From the NCBI GenBank assembly GCA_017475045.1, contig JAFVGH010000105.1, positions 1 through 61,074 of the forward strand: a DNA stretch of 61,074 nucleotides. Reading direction: 5' to 3'. This document shows, piece after piece, positions 44,515 to 55,200 of this stretch (within the stretch, counting starts at the first letter, position 1; the number at the start of each line of letters is the position of its first letter). The notes under the pieces are model-generated. The model had not been told where the DNA came from and ran no database searches. It saw only the letters and a program-made list of their open reading frames with translations. Both the position numbers and the translations under genes were made by a program. Source of the stretch: Fibrobacter sp. (GTDB lineage Bacteria; Fibrobacterota; Fibrobacteria; Fibrobacterales; Fibrobacteraceae).

Positions 44515-44916
44515 CTATTTAGTAAAAAATCCCATTATTGGTCCAAGAATCGCATTTGTAAAAGTATTTCCGTACACTTGAATTACGATGGCCTTGAAAA
44601 AGCCTATTTCGGTCAAATTTGGAGTATACCACTTATCCATATCCTTGTTTTGAATACGTACGGCCAAAATGGTTGTCGCACCAACCTGATACGGTTCCCA
44701 ATAAACCGAAATATCGTTTCCTTGAATCTTTGTACGCCGCAGGCGTCCGTAAGAATCGATTTCGATTTCCTGCCATTTCGAATTTGTTGTACACGACGCG
44801 TCAGAAGAACATTCCAATGCATCCTCTATAAATTCATAACTGTTTATTGCGGAGTAATCCGAAGAACACCCCCAAAAAAACAATGCGAAAACAATGCCGA
44901 TGATGCTCTTTTTCAT
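44515..44916 (-). CDS. Small lipoprotein of unknown function
   Basis: A 133-residue lipoprotein: signal ending FFWGC (C17), two more cysteines in CSSDASC that may form a disulfide, and a soluble C-terminal half. I do not recognise the family. Its ATG overlaps the stop of the large membrane-protein gene upstream (ATGA), so the two are translationally coupled and likely work together. The pair is AT-rich compared with the genes around it. Partner, immunity or chaperone roles are possible but not shown. Confidence 0.7.
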   Translation of the reverse strand: MKKSIIGIVFALFFWGCSSDYSAINSYEFIEDALECSSDASCTTNSKWQEIEIDSYGRLRRTKIQGNDISVYWEPYQVGATTILAVRIQNKDMDKWYTPNLTEIGFFKAIVIQVYGNTFTNAILGPIMGFFTK

Positions 44917-47453
44917 TTTTTTACTCCTATGCTGCGATTACTTACAAAGGTCTTGTTTCCTGTTGATGCCGCGTACTTGGCTGCATTAAAAGTTCCTGAC
45001 TGATTGCTTTCTCCAAAATTTTCAGAAATTACGGCTTTAAGTTCCAGTAAAAATGATATCACCAAGAAGGGGAAAGATACTACCAGAGCCGTAAACCCTA
45101 TGTCCCAGAAAGTGAGCCAATTTAAAATGCCGAGCCAGGCAAGAATTCCCCCGACAAGTCCCCATACTACAGTTCCATAAAGGGAAACAAAGGGTATCGC
45201 CATAAAGAGCAACACACTATTAGGTGTAAATTTTGCATGGTCTTCATCGTTGATTGTGACTACCCCTAAAAACAGAGGAACGAAAAACAACAGGTGTCTT
45301 GAGACGGCAAACAAGCTATTCCATTCCATAAACCAGGTTGTTAGGCAGATTACCACCATGACAAGAAAGGATATCCCCTGTACTTTTAGAAGATATATCA
45401 TCAAGTCCGTGTCTATTTCCTTTGGAGGACAATTCTCCTTTTTTTCTTCTTTTACGGGAGTTTCTTTCAATAAAGAGTCTAGAGATATCTCTCCAATACA
45501 ATATTGTTTAAGATATATAGCCCTGAGCTTTGGGACTATTTTCTTGATTAGGTTGCTTCTGTTTGTATCTGTTTTTGCGTCTGTAGAAGTCGCGGGTCTA
45601 TTGAAGATTAAGTATTTCAAATCTAAGACCATTACGGGAATGGTCAAAACAAATGAAATCGCTATTAAAGTGAACCCGGCATCCCAAAAAGTCAGCCAGC
45701 CAATTGCTCCGAAATAGGCTAGAATTGAGCCAATTCCTCCCCATAAAAGGATCATAGTGAACGGTATGGTAAGGATTATTCCAGCAATTTTAAGTGGTTT
45801 GGGCGCAAATTCTTGAATAATCATTTCCTTTGCAGACCCAGTTCCCTCCTTATACCATGTAACTGCCGCAATAACTAGAGGAACGAAAAAGAGTAAGTGT
45901 CTTGAAACAGCAAACAAGGTGTTCCATTCTAAAGCCCTTGTTAAGAAACAGATTCCCAATATAACTCCAAAACTAATTATTTGGATCACAAGCGACATCT
46001 GAATATTTTCGTACACTTCAGGGAAAAGCCATTTTTTGGTAGAGTCTTGTTCCTTGCAGGAATCTTGTTCTTTGTTCAAATTTTGATTATATAAACGGAT
46101 GTCTTCTTCTGAAGGGAGCTTGATTTTAGGTCGAGTCAACGCAACCGCAGCAACAATCGGTTCTACAATTGTTTTTGCTTCCAATTCGTGATCAGGATTA
46201 TGGAAGATATCCTTTAAGAAATTGGGATTTTTCTCCGTATAGGTCTTAAACTCCGCCATAGCCAAAGCGGCTTCACTCTCGGACAGCATATAATCATAGC
46301 TCAAATTTGCCCAGACATTCTGCAAAATATCGAGCATTCTTTTCGCATCGTCCTCTATTATCTCGTCAAGAACGCCTTTTGCCGTCTTGGAAGCAAGCAT
46401 TCCGCCCACAAATCCACCGACAATAGTTCCAACTACAGGAATTGCACTTCCGACAGAAGCTCCTGCGATTGCTCCCGCTACACCGGATGAGGTTTGGAGA
46501 ATGTTTTTGCTCAACTGCTGAAAAGAGATGTCTCCTGAGAAAAAGTTATAGAAATCCTTAACAGAAAGAATGGAAACGGAAACCCCCATTGTAATAACGT
46601 TTCCACGTAATACTTTGCTAGCGGCTGCACTCGTGGTCTCATGAAATAAAGTATTTGAAAGGTCTGGCCCTATCAATTTGACAATTTCTTGAGAAATGCC
46701 AGTATCTCTTATAACACTATCTATTCCAGTTCTCGCTATTCCACTAACTAGAGTTGTTTGCAACCATATAAAGCCACCTGCTTTCACTGTCACGATGCAG
46801 GAATTCTTCATGGCCTCTTTAAAATCTTTCCCGTCCCAAATACTTTTGCAAAATACAAGTGCAGCACCAACTCCCAGAAATGGAAGTGAATTATAAACGG
46901 CAATACAACCCTGTTTTGCATCGTAAATTAAACCATCGACAGTTCCAAACTTTGTTATATTTACGGCTTGTTCGTAAGTTATATCACCTTCTCTAATTAA
47001 TTCCTTCGCTTTGCTAGGGTCCGATACTCCGGGGAATCTACCCTCAGAAATTCTTTTTTCCATCAAAGCAACTGCTTCTTCTCCTTGACCTTTAGGAATC
47101 TCACCAGGCATAAAAGAGCCGTCTGCATTTTTGTACTTATAGTTGCCATTGTTATCGAACAGTGCATCGACAGAAGCTTGTGCAGTTTTGCAATATTTTG
47201 TTTGGATAAATGTGCCATCAGAATATCTGTCAGGACCATTCAAAGCATTATCGTTTCCGACAACTCGTGCATCTTTCCCTGCGAGAAGGTCATCAACATT
47301 ATTTGCTTGCTCCGCTGCAAAACCATGGCCTTGACGAGCTTGGAGTTTCACATTTTCTGCATAAACTTGAGAACTGTTTACGCCAGCCGTTCCAACTACA
47401 GAATTTATCTCTTCTCTTGATTCCGAGTTGTTTGAATTGTCATTTTGACCCAT
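44913..47453 (-). CDS. Large multi-helix membrane protein with duplicated four-helix unit, unknown function
   Basis: An 846-residue protein I cannot name. It starts MGQNDNSNNSESREE after a GGAGG site (a Met four codons upstream is less likely). Residues ~30-190 are soluble (HGFAAEQANNVDDLLAGKDARVVGND); a glycine-zipper stretch lies at about 321-360 (IAGASVGSAIPVVGTIVGGFVGGMLA). Two homologous membrane units of ~140 residues follow, at about 480-620 and 680-828, each with EWN(T/S)LFAVSRHLLFFVPL and WLTFWD(A/I)GFT. There is no signal peptide. The layout would suit a membrane-inserting effector or a transport-like protein. It is coupled to the lipoprotein downstream. Confidence 0.7.
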   Translation of the reverse strand: MGQNDNSNNSESREEINSVVGTAGVNSSQVYAENVKLQARQGHGFAAEQANNVDDLLAGKDARVVGNDNALNGPDRYSDGTFIQTKYCKTAQASVDALFDNNGNYKYKNADGSFMPGEIPKGQGEEAVALMEKRISEGRFPGVSDPSKAKELIREGDITYEQAVNITKFGTVDGLIYDAKQGCIAVYNSLPFLGVGAALVFCKSIWDGKDFKEAMKNSCIVTVKAGGFIWLQTTLVSGIARTGIDSVIRDTGISQEIVKLIGPDLSNTLFHETTSAAASKVLRGNVITMGVSVSILSVKDFYNFFSGDISFQQLSKNILQTSSGVAGAIAGASVGSAIPVVGTIVGGFVGGMLASKTAKGVLDEIIEDDAKRMLDILQNVWANLSYDYMLSESEAALAMAEFKTYTEKNPNFLKDIFHNPDHELEAKTIVEPIVAAVALTRPKIKLPSEEDIRLYNQNLNKEQDSCKEQDSTKKWLFPEVYENIQMSLVIQIISFGVILGICFLTRALEWNTLFAVSRHLLFFVPLVIAAVTWYKEGTGSAKEMIIQEFAPKPLKIAGIILTIPFTMILLWGGIGSILAYFGAIGWLTFWDAGFTLIAISFVLTIPVMVLDLKYLIFNRPATSTDAKTDTNRSNLIKKIVPKLRAIYLKQYCIGEISLDSLLKETPVKEEKKENCPPKEIDTDLMIYLLKVQGISFLVMVVICLTTWFMEWNSLFAVSRHLLFFVPLFLGVVTINDEDHAKFTPNSVLLFMAIPFVSLYGTVVWGLVGGILAWLGILNWLTFWDIGFTALVVSFPFLVISFLLELKAVISENFGESNQSGTFNAAKYAASTGNKTFVSNRSIGVKK

Positions 47454-47555
47454 AACGGCCTCCATTTTTACTTATTGGAGTTTTTCTATCGTCATTTTTA
47501 AAATAAGAAAAAATTTTGATGAAATCGATGCCATAAATTTTTTTCAAGCAAACGT

Positions 47556-47574
47556 ATATTCCGACTCGGAATAT
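47556..47574. promoter_or_regulatory. Perfect inverted repeat, candidate operator
   Basis: A 9-1-9 palindrome (ATATTCCGA, C, TCGGAATAT) lies between the divergent membrane-protein gene (start 47453) and FISUMP lipoprotein gene (start 47642). The left edge contains TATATT, so a repressor there could block transcription. No regulator is identified. Confidence 0.4.
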
Positions 47575-47641
47575 TCCAAACAAGAAATCTCTGTTCCCAA
47601 GAGCTCGGCCACTTTCAAGCAGAAAAGGATATATTCAAGGT

Positions 47642-50443
47642 ATGACTTATACAAAACACTCTTTTTCTGAGCGTAAATCACTACTTACGCTGTTTTTTCC
47701 TGTTGCCATGGCCGCATTCTCGGCATGTTCCGATTCTGGTTCCGGTGACGACATCTCACAGGTAATCAACTCAGGAGTCGAGGTGTTCAGCTCGGCAGAC
47801 GACCTGCCCACCTGCGCCAAGGAAAACGAGGGCGAACAGGCCTTTATCAAGGGGGAAACCTCGGCCCGTATCTGCGTTGACGGGAAATGGTTTGCAACCC
47901 TGGATACGACAGGCAATGACTTTCACTGCTCCACGGTCAAGCTAGCCGACGGGACCGGCCTCAAGGTCATGTGCAACGGTGATTCCATAGGCGTGGTACT
48001 GAATGGTGCGAAAGGTGAAACTGGTGCACAAGGCACCCCCGGCGTTCATGGGGACTCCATTGCAAGTTGCTTCATGGAGGAGCAAGTAGGCAAATTGGCA
48101 ATCCACTGTGGCGAAAAGAGTGCCCGCTTCATTATCGCCGAAGACGGATCGATTTCGGTAGACACCACCATTCTCGATTCGGAGAAGGTGGCCTCCACCT
48201 TAGCAGGCGTTTATGGATTTGTCCAAAAAGGACCGTTCCTCAGAGGATCAAGCGTATCCGCTATTGAACTGGAAAGCGGGCGGACGCTGACGCAAGCAAG
48301 CAGTCCCTCTGACGTACAGGTGCAAAATGACGACGGCAAGTTCGTTCTCAACACCCGCACCACGGTAAGCCAGTATGTTGAGTTTGTCGGTACCGGCATC
48401 TACCGCAACGAGGTAACCGGTGGCGTTTCCGATGCATCGATTGCATTGCGTACCATCACCGACTTAACGGCTCGTTCCGCCGGAGTGGTGAACATCAACT
48501 TGCTGACGCATCTTGAGTATTACCGCGTAAAATACCTGGTTTTGACCGAAAAGATGAAGTTTGCTGCGGCAAAGCGTCAGGCAGAACAAGAAATATTTAA
48601 CCTGTTCCTCATTGACTCCGAACATTTCTTCAATTCCGAGGACCTGAACATCATAGGTTCCAGCGAAGGAGACGCCGCGCTGCTGGCCGTTTCGGTAATG
48701 TTACAGGGTGACAGGAATGTATCGCAGCTGAACGGATTGCTGGGGGACATTTCCTCTGACATGGAAAAAGACGGTACATGGGACAATTCCACCGAGAAAC
48801 TTGCCATTGCTGACTGGGCCGCCGATGCCGACAATGCAGGGAAACTGGCGATTATCCGTAACAACATCGAAAGCTGGAAAATCTCCCAAATGGTGCCTAA
48901 ATTCGAGCCCTATGTCCGTCAATTCTGGTACACCGAATACGGCCTAGGCAACTGCACCGCCGAAAGCGTAGGCATAGTGAAGGCAGCCACCGCAGGCAAG
49001 CAAAAGGATTCCAAGACCCGCTACGTGTGTAAAGAAACCGGCGCTTCGTCCGGCGAATACCGCTGGGTCATTGCCAGCGACTTCGAAAAGGACACATACG
49101 GCTGGGTAGCAGGCACCGATGGCGAAGTCAAGGCCGGTTCCGTGACAGGAACGAAGTACTACACATTTGATGCGACTACAGGTGAATGGCGTGTTGCCAC
49201 TGTGGTGGAACAGGTGAAGGGAGGCTGCATTGAAAGCGTTGCGGCAGACATCACAAATAATACAACCTTTGTAAACGGCTACTGGTACAGGTGCGAAAAC
49301 CGCGAATGGGTACGCACCACGGCATACATCGTAGATACCCAGGGATGGGTACCTGGCAGCGACGGAGATGTCCAGAAGGGTACCAACACATCGGCCTACT
49401 ATGTGTTTGACCTGGCCGAAAACAAGTGGCGCGAGGCCAGCTCAAACGACATCAACCTTGGATTGATGGGTTGCACCACCAACCGCACAAGTGAAATGGG
49501 AAGAAGTCCAACTGATAGCCGTTACTACAGCTGTTCGGCAAACCATGCCTGGACCCTTATGACCGACAAGGTGGCCTACAACACCGACGGTATTGATTGC
49601 GATGTAGAAGGCAAGATGGTTTACGGCAAAGTTGACACCAAGTCCTATTTTGTATGTGATGGAGGCGTTTGGCGCGAAGCCACGACGGGCGAAGAAGCAG
49701 TGGGTTCGGCATGTACCGCGGCCTTGAACGGAACATTCAACAGGGACTCCTCCCGGATTTGCGAAAACAGTCAATTTCGTTTTTCAACCGTATATGACTT
49801 TGATGTGGGTGTCAGGAATTACTTCAACCCCCAGGTACAATATGGCACTTTGTTCGATGACCGCGACAACCGCACCTACAAGACGGTTACCATAAACGGC
49901 TTGACCGTGATGGCGGAGAACCTGAACTATGGCGACGAAGGGCAGAATAGTTATCTGATTGACGGTAATAAATGTTATAAATACGACACGACAAATTGCC
50001 TAAAGGGCGGCCGCTATTACACTTGGACTGCCGCCATGGATATTGACCACAAGTGGTTGCATGATACTCCGTACAACGTGGAGGGACTAATCACAACTCC
50101 ACACCAGGGAATTTGCCCCGAAGGGTGGCATATTCCGACAGAAAGTGAATGGAGAGCCTTGTTTAACAATGTGAACTATACTGCACAGATGGCTCGGATG
50201 AGTTCCGAATGGCCGGACGCGACCAACGCTTCCGGCTTCTCCGCGCTCCCTGTTGGCTACATGACCTCGAATTCGTCAGCCTGCTTCAAACTCAACACTC
50301 ATGCCATCTTCTGGAGTGCCACAGAACAAGATGGTACTTATGGTCTCGAAGCCGCTAGAGGCTGGAGCTTGGGGGATAAAAGCGGGACTGCAAGCTATCA
50401 CGAAAAATACAACTATTCTTCCGTCCGTTGCTTTAAGAACTAA
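47642..50443 (+). CDS. Large FISUMP-domain lipoprotein with short collagen-like segment
   Basis: A 933-residue lipoprotein: lipobox FSAC (C29). Residues ~119-137 are a short collagen-like run of Gly-x-y triplets (GAKGETGAQGTPGVHGD). The middle ~600 residues are unrecognised, with repeated Trp/Cys-containing units (YRWVIASDFEKDTYGWVAGTDGEVKAG and later YWYRCENREWVRTTAYIVDTQGWVPGSDGDVQKG). The C-terminus is a FISUMP domain (FDDRDNRTYKTVTINGLTVMAENLNYG, GICPEGWHIPTESEW, SGFSALPVGYM, SSVRCFKN). An AAGG site precedes the ATG. Envelope display is expected. Confidence 0.85.
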   Translation: MTYTKHSFSERKSLLTLFFPVAMAAFSACSDSGSGDDISQVINSGVEVFSSADDLPTCAKENEGEQAFIKGETSARICVDGKWFATLDTTGNDFHCSTVKLADGTGLKVMCNGDSIGVVLNGAKGETGAQGTPGVHGDSIASCFMEEQVGKLAIHCGEKSARFIIAEDGSISVDTTILDSEKVASTLAGVYGFVQKGPFLRGSSVSAIELESGRTLTQASSPSDVQVQNDDGKFVLNTRTTVSQYVEFVGTGIYRNEVTGGVSDASIALRTITDLTARSAGVVNINLLTHLEYYRVKYLVLTEKMKFAAAKRQAEQEIFNLFLIDSEHFFNSEDLNIIGSSEGDAALLAVSVMLQGDRNVSQLNGLLGDISSDMEKDGTWDNSTEKLAIADWAADADNAGKLAIIRNNIESWKISQMVPKFEPYVRQFWYTEYGLGNCTAESVGIVKAATAGKQKDSKTRYVCKETGASSGEYRWVIASDFEKDTYGWVAGTDGEVKAGSVTGTKYYTFDATTGEWRVATVVEQVKGGCIESVAADITNNTTFVNGYWYRCENREWVRTTAYIVDTQGWVPGSDGDVQKGTNTSAYYVFDLAENKWREASSNDINLGLMGCTTNRTSEMGRSPTDSRYYSCSANHAWTLMTDKVAYNTDGIDCDVEGKMVYGKVDTKSYFVCDGGVWREATTGEEAVGSACTAALNGTFNRDSSRICENSQFRFSTVYDFDVGVRNYFNPQVQYGTLFDDRDNRTYKTVTINGLTVMAENLNYGDEGQNSYLIDGNKCYKYDTTNCLKGGRYYTWTAAMDIDHKWLHDTPYNVEGLITTPHQGICPEGWHIPTESEWRALFNNVNYTAQMARMSSEWPDATNASGFSALPVGYMTSNSSACFKLNTHAIFWSATEQDGTYGLEAARGWSLGDKSGTASYHEKYNYSSVRCFKN

Positions 50444-50471
50444 AAACTCTCCGTAAACAACTCAAACTGTA

Positions 50472-50506
50472 AATGAATACGGCCGCATTTAGCGGCCGTA
50501 TTCATT
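50472..50506. terminator. Perfect 15-bp hairpin between two convergent FISUMP genes
   Basis: A perfect 15-base-pair stem (starting AATGAATACGG) with loop ATTTA lies between the convergent genes. It has no T run on either side, so it is a strong hairpin that may act as a terminator or 3' protector, but does not have the full intrinsic-terminator form. Confidence 0.5.
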
Positions 50507-50536
50507 AGTGTCAAACAAGTACTTCTTTGGCCTTCC

Positions 50537-52039
50537 CTAGTCCTGAACACAACGTACGGAAATAGCCGTGTAGTCTGCAGCCGTACTCTTCGCAGATTCC
50601 GCTCCTGTACCCACCGCGAAATCGTTGTAGTCCGTATCGGACAAGTACCAACCTGTGTTACCTTCATCGCCAAAGTAGTATACTCCGGCAGGCAAACTAG
50701 AGAACCCATATTTATCCGCACTGTTCAATTCCGGATGTGCATCCCAGCCACTCGATGCACGCAAGGCATCCGCCGCAGTAGACTGCCCTCCAACACACTT
50801 GAAGAGTTGTTGCCATTCGCTATCATTGGGCAAATGCCAGCCGGCAGGACAAGAAACAGCAGCGCGAACATAGAGACGGCCATACTTTGTACAGTAACTA
50901 CTGATGTCGTCATAGCAATAGGTCGTTCCAGAAGAAGGTTTGTAGTTCAAGTTCTGTGCCATCCAAACTTGGTTACAGATTTTTGTTGTGCGATACACCT
51001 GGTTGTCACGGGTATCCAATAGCTCACCATACTTTCCCTCAGCAAGCATGTCCTGATTCAAATGCTCTGTAGGACGGCAGTTATAAACAGAGCAGTCGTA
51101 ATGCTCCGAGTTCAAAGAAGGCTGTGTTGTACTAGAAGAACTGGCAGGTATCGAAGAGGTCTTGTTCTTTAAGCAACGAATTGCATACATGTAATCCAAA
51201 AGATCCCAATGGGCGTTCACATAATTATCCGTATTTCCAATTCTTCTGGTGAGTGCCCTTGGCCCCCACTGAACATCTGAAATGGTCGTGGTCCAGTATA
51301 GAGCCTGTTCTCCCAAATTGCTGTATTTACCATAATCCCACCGATCCCCCGACGGGATAGACGAGAAGCCGTATTCATCACCCGAGCCTGCAACCTCCCA
51401 GTCATACACCATCGATTTCAAAGCTGTGGCGGAATTCTCGTAGCTATAATAGGTCGGCCAGTCGGACAACTCCAATTGGATATCGTCGGTCCGGTTTCCG
51501 CCCACATATTCCAAAAGAACCAGGAACTCTTCATCACTCGGCACATGCCAGCCATCTGGGCAACTGCCCTGCAGCACACCTTGATTAGGCTGATCGCTGC
51601 CGCTGATGCTAGACCAATAATACAAGCGACCATATTCTGCGCAATTAGCATCAACCTCACCATGACACTGGCTGCTCTTGGCATTATAGTTCAAGTTCTG
51701 AGCAAACCACGTTTGAGTACCGATTGTCACCGTGCGATATACCTGATTATCGCGGGTATCCAGAAATTCCCCATACTTTCCGGCAGAAAGCATTTTCTTA
51801 TTCAGGTATTTTGTGGTGACGCAATCGTATTCGCTACAGTCGTAATGTATTTCATCATCAACCTTGGCACTGGTCGTTGACTTATCCTTTCCCGAAGTGC
51901 ATCCTTTTTCATCGCAGTCTTCGTCAGAATCCTTGCCCACTATCTGAGCGTCGTTTCCGTTTTCTCCCGCATCCAAGAGACAACCCCATAGAGAGCACAG
52001 AACCATCCCTGCAGCGACGAATATAATGCGTTTATTCAT
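50537..52039 (-). CDS. Lipoprotein with two FISUMP domains
   Basis: A 500-residue lipoprotein: MNKRIIFVAAGMVLCSLWGC (C20) after a GGAG site. Two FISUMP domains follow: about residues 90-315 (FLDTRDNQVYRTVTIGTQTWFAQNLNY, GSCPDGWHVPSDEEF, MYAIRCLKN) and about 335-500 (LLDTRDNQVYRTTKICNQVWMAQNLNY, SCPAGWHLPNDSEW, AISVRCVQD). The domains share DTRDNQVYRT, so they look like a recent duplication. A Ser/Thr linker with KTSSIPASSSST joins them. Role unknown; surface display is expected. Confidence 0.88.
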   Translation of the reverse strand: MNKRIIFVAAGMVLCSLWGCLLDAGENGNDAQIVGKDSDEDCDEKGCTSGKDKSTTSAKVDDEIHYDCSEYDCVTTKYLNKKMLSAGKYGEFLDTRDNQVYRTVTIGTQTWFAQNLNYNAKSSQCHGEVDANCAEYGRLYYWSSISGSDQPNQGVLQGSCPDGWHVPSDEEFLVLLEYVGGNRTDDIQLELSDWPTYYSYENSATALKSMVYDWEVAGSGDEYGFSSIPSGDRWDYGKYSNLGEQALYWTTTISDVQWGPRALTRRIGNTDNYVNAHWDLLDYMYAIRCLKNKTSSIPASSSSTTQPSLNSEHYDCSVYNCRPTEHLNQDMLAEGKYGELLDTRDNQVYRTTKICNQVWMAQNLNYKPSSGTTYCYDDISSYCTKYGRLYVRAAVSCPAGWHLPNDSEWQQLFKCVGGQSTAADALRASSGWDAHPELNSADKYGFSSLPAGVYYFGDEGNTGWYLSDTDYNDFAVGTGAESAKSTAADYTAISVRCVQD

Positions 52040-52154
52040 TTTTAACTCCTTGGAAAAGACTACTACTAATATTAAAATTTTTTTTGTACATTTGTAAAAA
52101 TAAATAAACAATTCTTTTAAAGCCGCCTATACCAGTCATACCCCGGCAAAAGTA

Positions 52155-52183
52155 TTGAAATCTTTACATTTAATGGCTATTAT
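52155..52183 (+). promoter_or_regulatory. Sigma-70 promoter of the GLUG/InlB-repeat gene
   Basis: TTGAAA (52155-52160), 17 bases and TATTAT (52178-52183) lie 40 bases before the ATG. A small hairpin (ACCGC / GCGGT, 52197-52209) sits in the leader. Confidence 0.55.
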
Positions 52184-52222
52184 TGACATGATAGACACCG
52201 CTAAGCGGTAAATGGAGATATT

Positions 52223-55200
52223 ATGATGGGAAAAGTCTCTCTTTCTGTTGCAGTCCTAGCCATGGCAAACGCCTTCGCGGCAAGCGTATGGGATGGCTCC
52301 GTTGCGACAGCTTTCACTGCCGGAAAAGGAACTGTGGCTGAGCCTTACCAGATTTCCAATGGAGCGGAGCTTGCGCTGTTCGCCCAGAAGGTTACAGGTG
52401 GCGATACAACTCTGAGCGCTGTCCTCACGGACGATATTTACCTGAATGAGAATACTGAGGAGTATGCCACGTGGGGTGATAATCCGCCGGCGAATGCGTG
52501 GCCGACCCCTATTGGCTCAAAGGCTCACCGCTTCCAAGGTTTTTTTGATGGAAAGGCACATAAAATTTATGGTGCATATCAAACAAAGGAGTTGGTTGAT
52601 ACATGGAATGGGTTCGGATTTTTTGGCGTCGTGGGAGACTCTGCCAAAATCAGCAACCTAGGTGTTGAAAATTCGTATGTTTCCCTGACAGGAACTATCG
52701 ATGGAAAAACGGTTACGGTAAACCCCCATGTGGGCGTGATGCTCGGCTGGGTCTCGGGTGGCCATTTCACAAATATTTCAGCAAGCGGAAGGGTTAGAGT
52801 CAATGCGGTGGTTTCGGCGGCGAGCGGAACCTACTTCTCCGAAAACGGCTGTGTTGCAGGTTTTGTGTCGCGAAAAACCACCATTATAAATGCAATTGCA
52901 AATTGCCAGGTAGAGTCATCATTTGAAAAGCAGTCGGCAGCCATTACTCATCACAGCATTGGTGGCTTTATTGGGAAATTGGGTGGAAGCACGTATATTG
53001 AAAACGTTTACGCGAAAAGTTCTGTAAAGAACACGTCTACGACGACAAGTACAGGAGAATATTTTGGCGGAGTTATCGGCCATATTGACAATACCACAGA
53101 TACCGTTTCCAACGCCTACTACGACATTTCCGTGATTGGAACGGAGAATGCACCTACGGCGGCCCTGGGTCAATCGGTTGCTTTTACCAAAAATGTAGCG
53201 AGCAAGACTTCAAGCAAAATGAAAACCGAAGACTTTGCAAATTTACTTGGCCCTGCATTTACTTACACGGCGACCGCAAATGAGGGATACCCGCAACTTG
53301 TCGTATTTGAAGGGGCCGCGGCCTTTGACGGCGGAAACGGTACCGAAGCGAGTCCGTACCTGATTGGTTCTGCAAAAGCACTGCGTGCCGTTTCGGGCCT
53401 AGTGAACGGCATGAACGCTGAGTACAGCGACAAGCATTACAAGATGACCACCGATGTGGAACTGAACGAAGATTCCGAAACCTACAAGAGCTGGGAAACC
53501 ACGCCTCCGGAATTCAGCTGGTTCCAGATAGGTAGAGCGTATCACCCCAAGGACACTATTAATGCGGATTGTAATACCAATACATGCGGTGCTGCATGGT
53601 TTAAGGGCGTATTTGATGGAGCAGGGCATTCCGTGAAGGGCTTGTATCTGAGCGATACAACCAATGGAAGCCAGGGCGGTTTGTTCAATAAAGTGAGTAA
53701 AGCTGTCATAAAGAATCTAGGTGTCGAAAAATCCATTATCAGTGTGAAAGGCAGAGCTGGTGGTATTGCAGGTGTCATAAGTGAATCCGTCATAGACAGT
53801 TGCTACAACGCATCGGAAATTAGGTCTATGTCTCAAGATAATGGAGGACTTGTCGGTGTTGCCTTTTATAATTCAACTATTAGCAACAGCTACAATACAG
53901 GAAACGTGATAGTAACAACCTACAAAAGATCAACAGGTTCTAATGCTGGAATTGCTGGTGAAATTTTCCAAAATTCGGTTATAAGAAATTGCTGGAATTC
54001 CGGTGATATAAAGTCTTCCGTCGGAGTAAGTGGAATTGTAGGATTGAACGACTCTTCTACAGTAGAGAATGTTTATAACCGCGGTACATTGACTGTTGAT
54101 TCTATTGCGGCTGGAATATGCTACTACCTTCGTTATTCGGCTACTATAAAGAATGCCTACCACGCAGGAAAGATTGTGCAAAAGAAAAACATGGCAAGAA
54201 GTGGTGGTATTGTCGGCCTTATGGCGGAACGTACTTCTCCCAAGGTTCGCAACATTGTCTCTGACAGCTACTTTGACTCTCAAGTCATCGCTGGCACAAA
54301 TCCCCCCACAACTGCTATTGGTACAACAGCCGGTACGGTGACGAATACGTCTGCCTTGCCGACAGCCACAATGACAACGGGCCGCTTTGCCATTATGCTC
54401 GGCACAGCCTACAAGCAGGCTGACGATGTGAACGACGGCTACCCGACATTCCTGGGCGAAGGCGAAACCTACGGAGTTGTGGATATCTTTGAAGGTGGCG
54501 ACGGCTCTGAAGAGAATCCGTTCCTGATTGCAACGGCAACACAGCTCCGCAACATGGAATACCTGGTGAACAAGAAAAACAAGGAATATGGCGCCAGCCA
54601 TTACAAACTGATCGCCGATATCTCGCTGAACGAAAATAGCGCTAATTACACGACCTGGAACACGACGGCACCAGCCAACACCTGGACTCCAATGGGTTCT
54701 GATACAACCTTGAGTTTCAAGGGCGTGTTCGATGGCGACAACCACAGCATCAGTGGCATCTACACAAATGCAAAGTTTAGCGGCCTTTTCGGCGCCATTG
54801 ACGCTGGTGCAATCGTTAAAAACGTGTCTATCAAGGAATCATTTATAAAAACAATAAATCGTTCGGGTATGGTTGGTAGCGTTGCCGGTTATAGCAAGAA
54901 TGCAACAATTGAAAATGTCTCAAATGAAGGTAATGTGTATGCTCTGTATGCTGCCAGTGTAGGGTACGACACGCTCAGTTCTGTTGGCGGAATTGTCGGC
55001 CGTATGAATGGAGGTCTTCTGAAAGATGTTTCCAACAAGGGTAGTGTCGAGGGCAGAGGAACAGCCATTAAATCGAAAGTCAACAAGACCCTTTCTAATT
55101 CGGCAGGAATAAGTGTTGGTGGCATCGTGGGTGTTGATGATTATGGTTCCATTGAAAACGCGTTTAACTACGGTAACGTAAATGGAAAATGCGTATCCAT

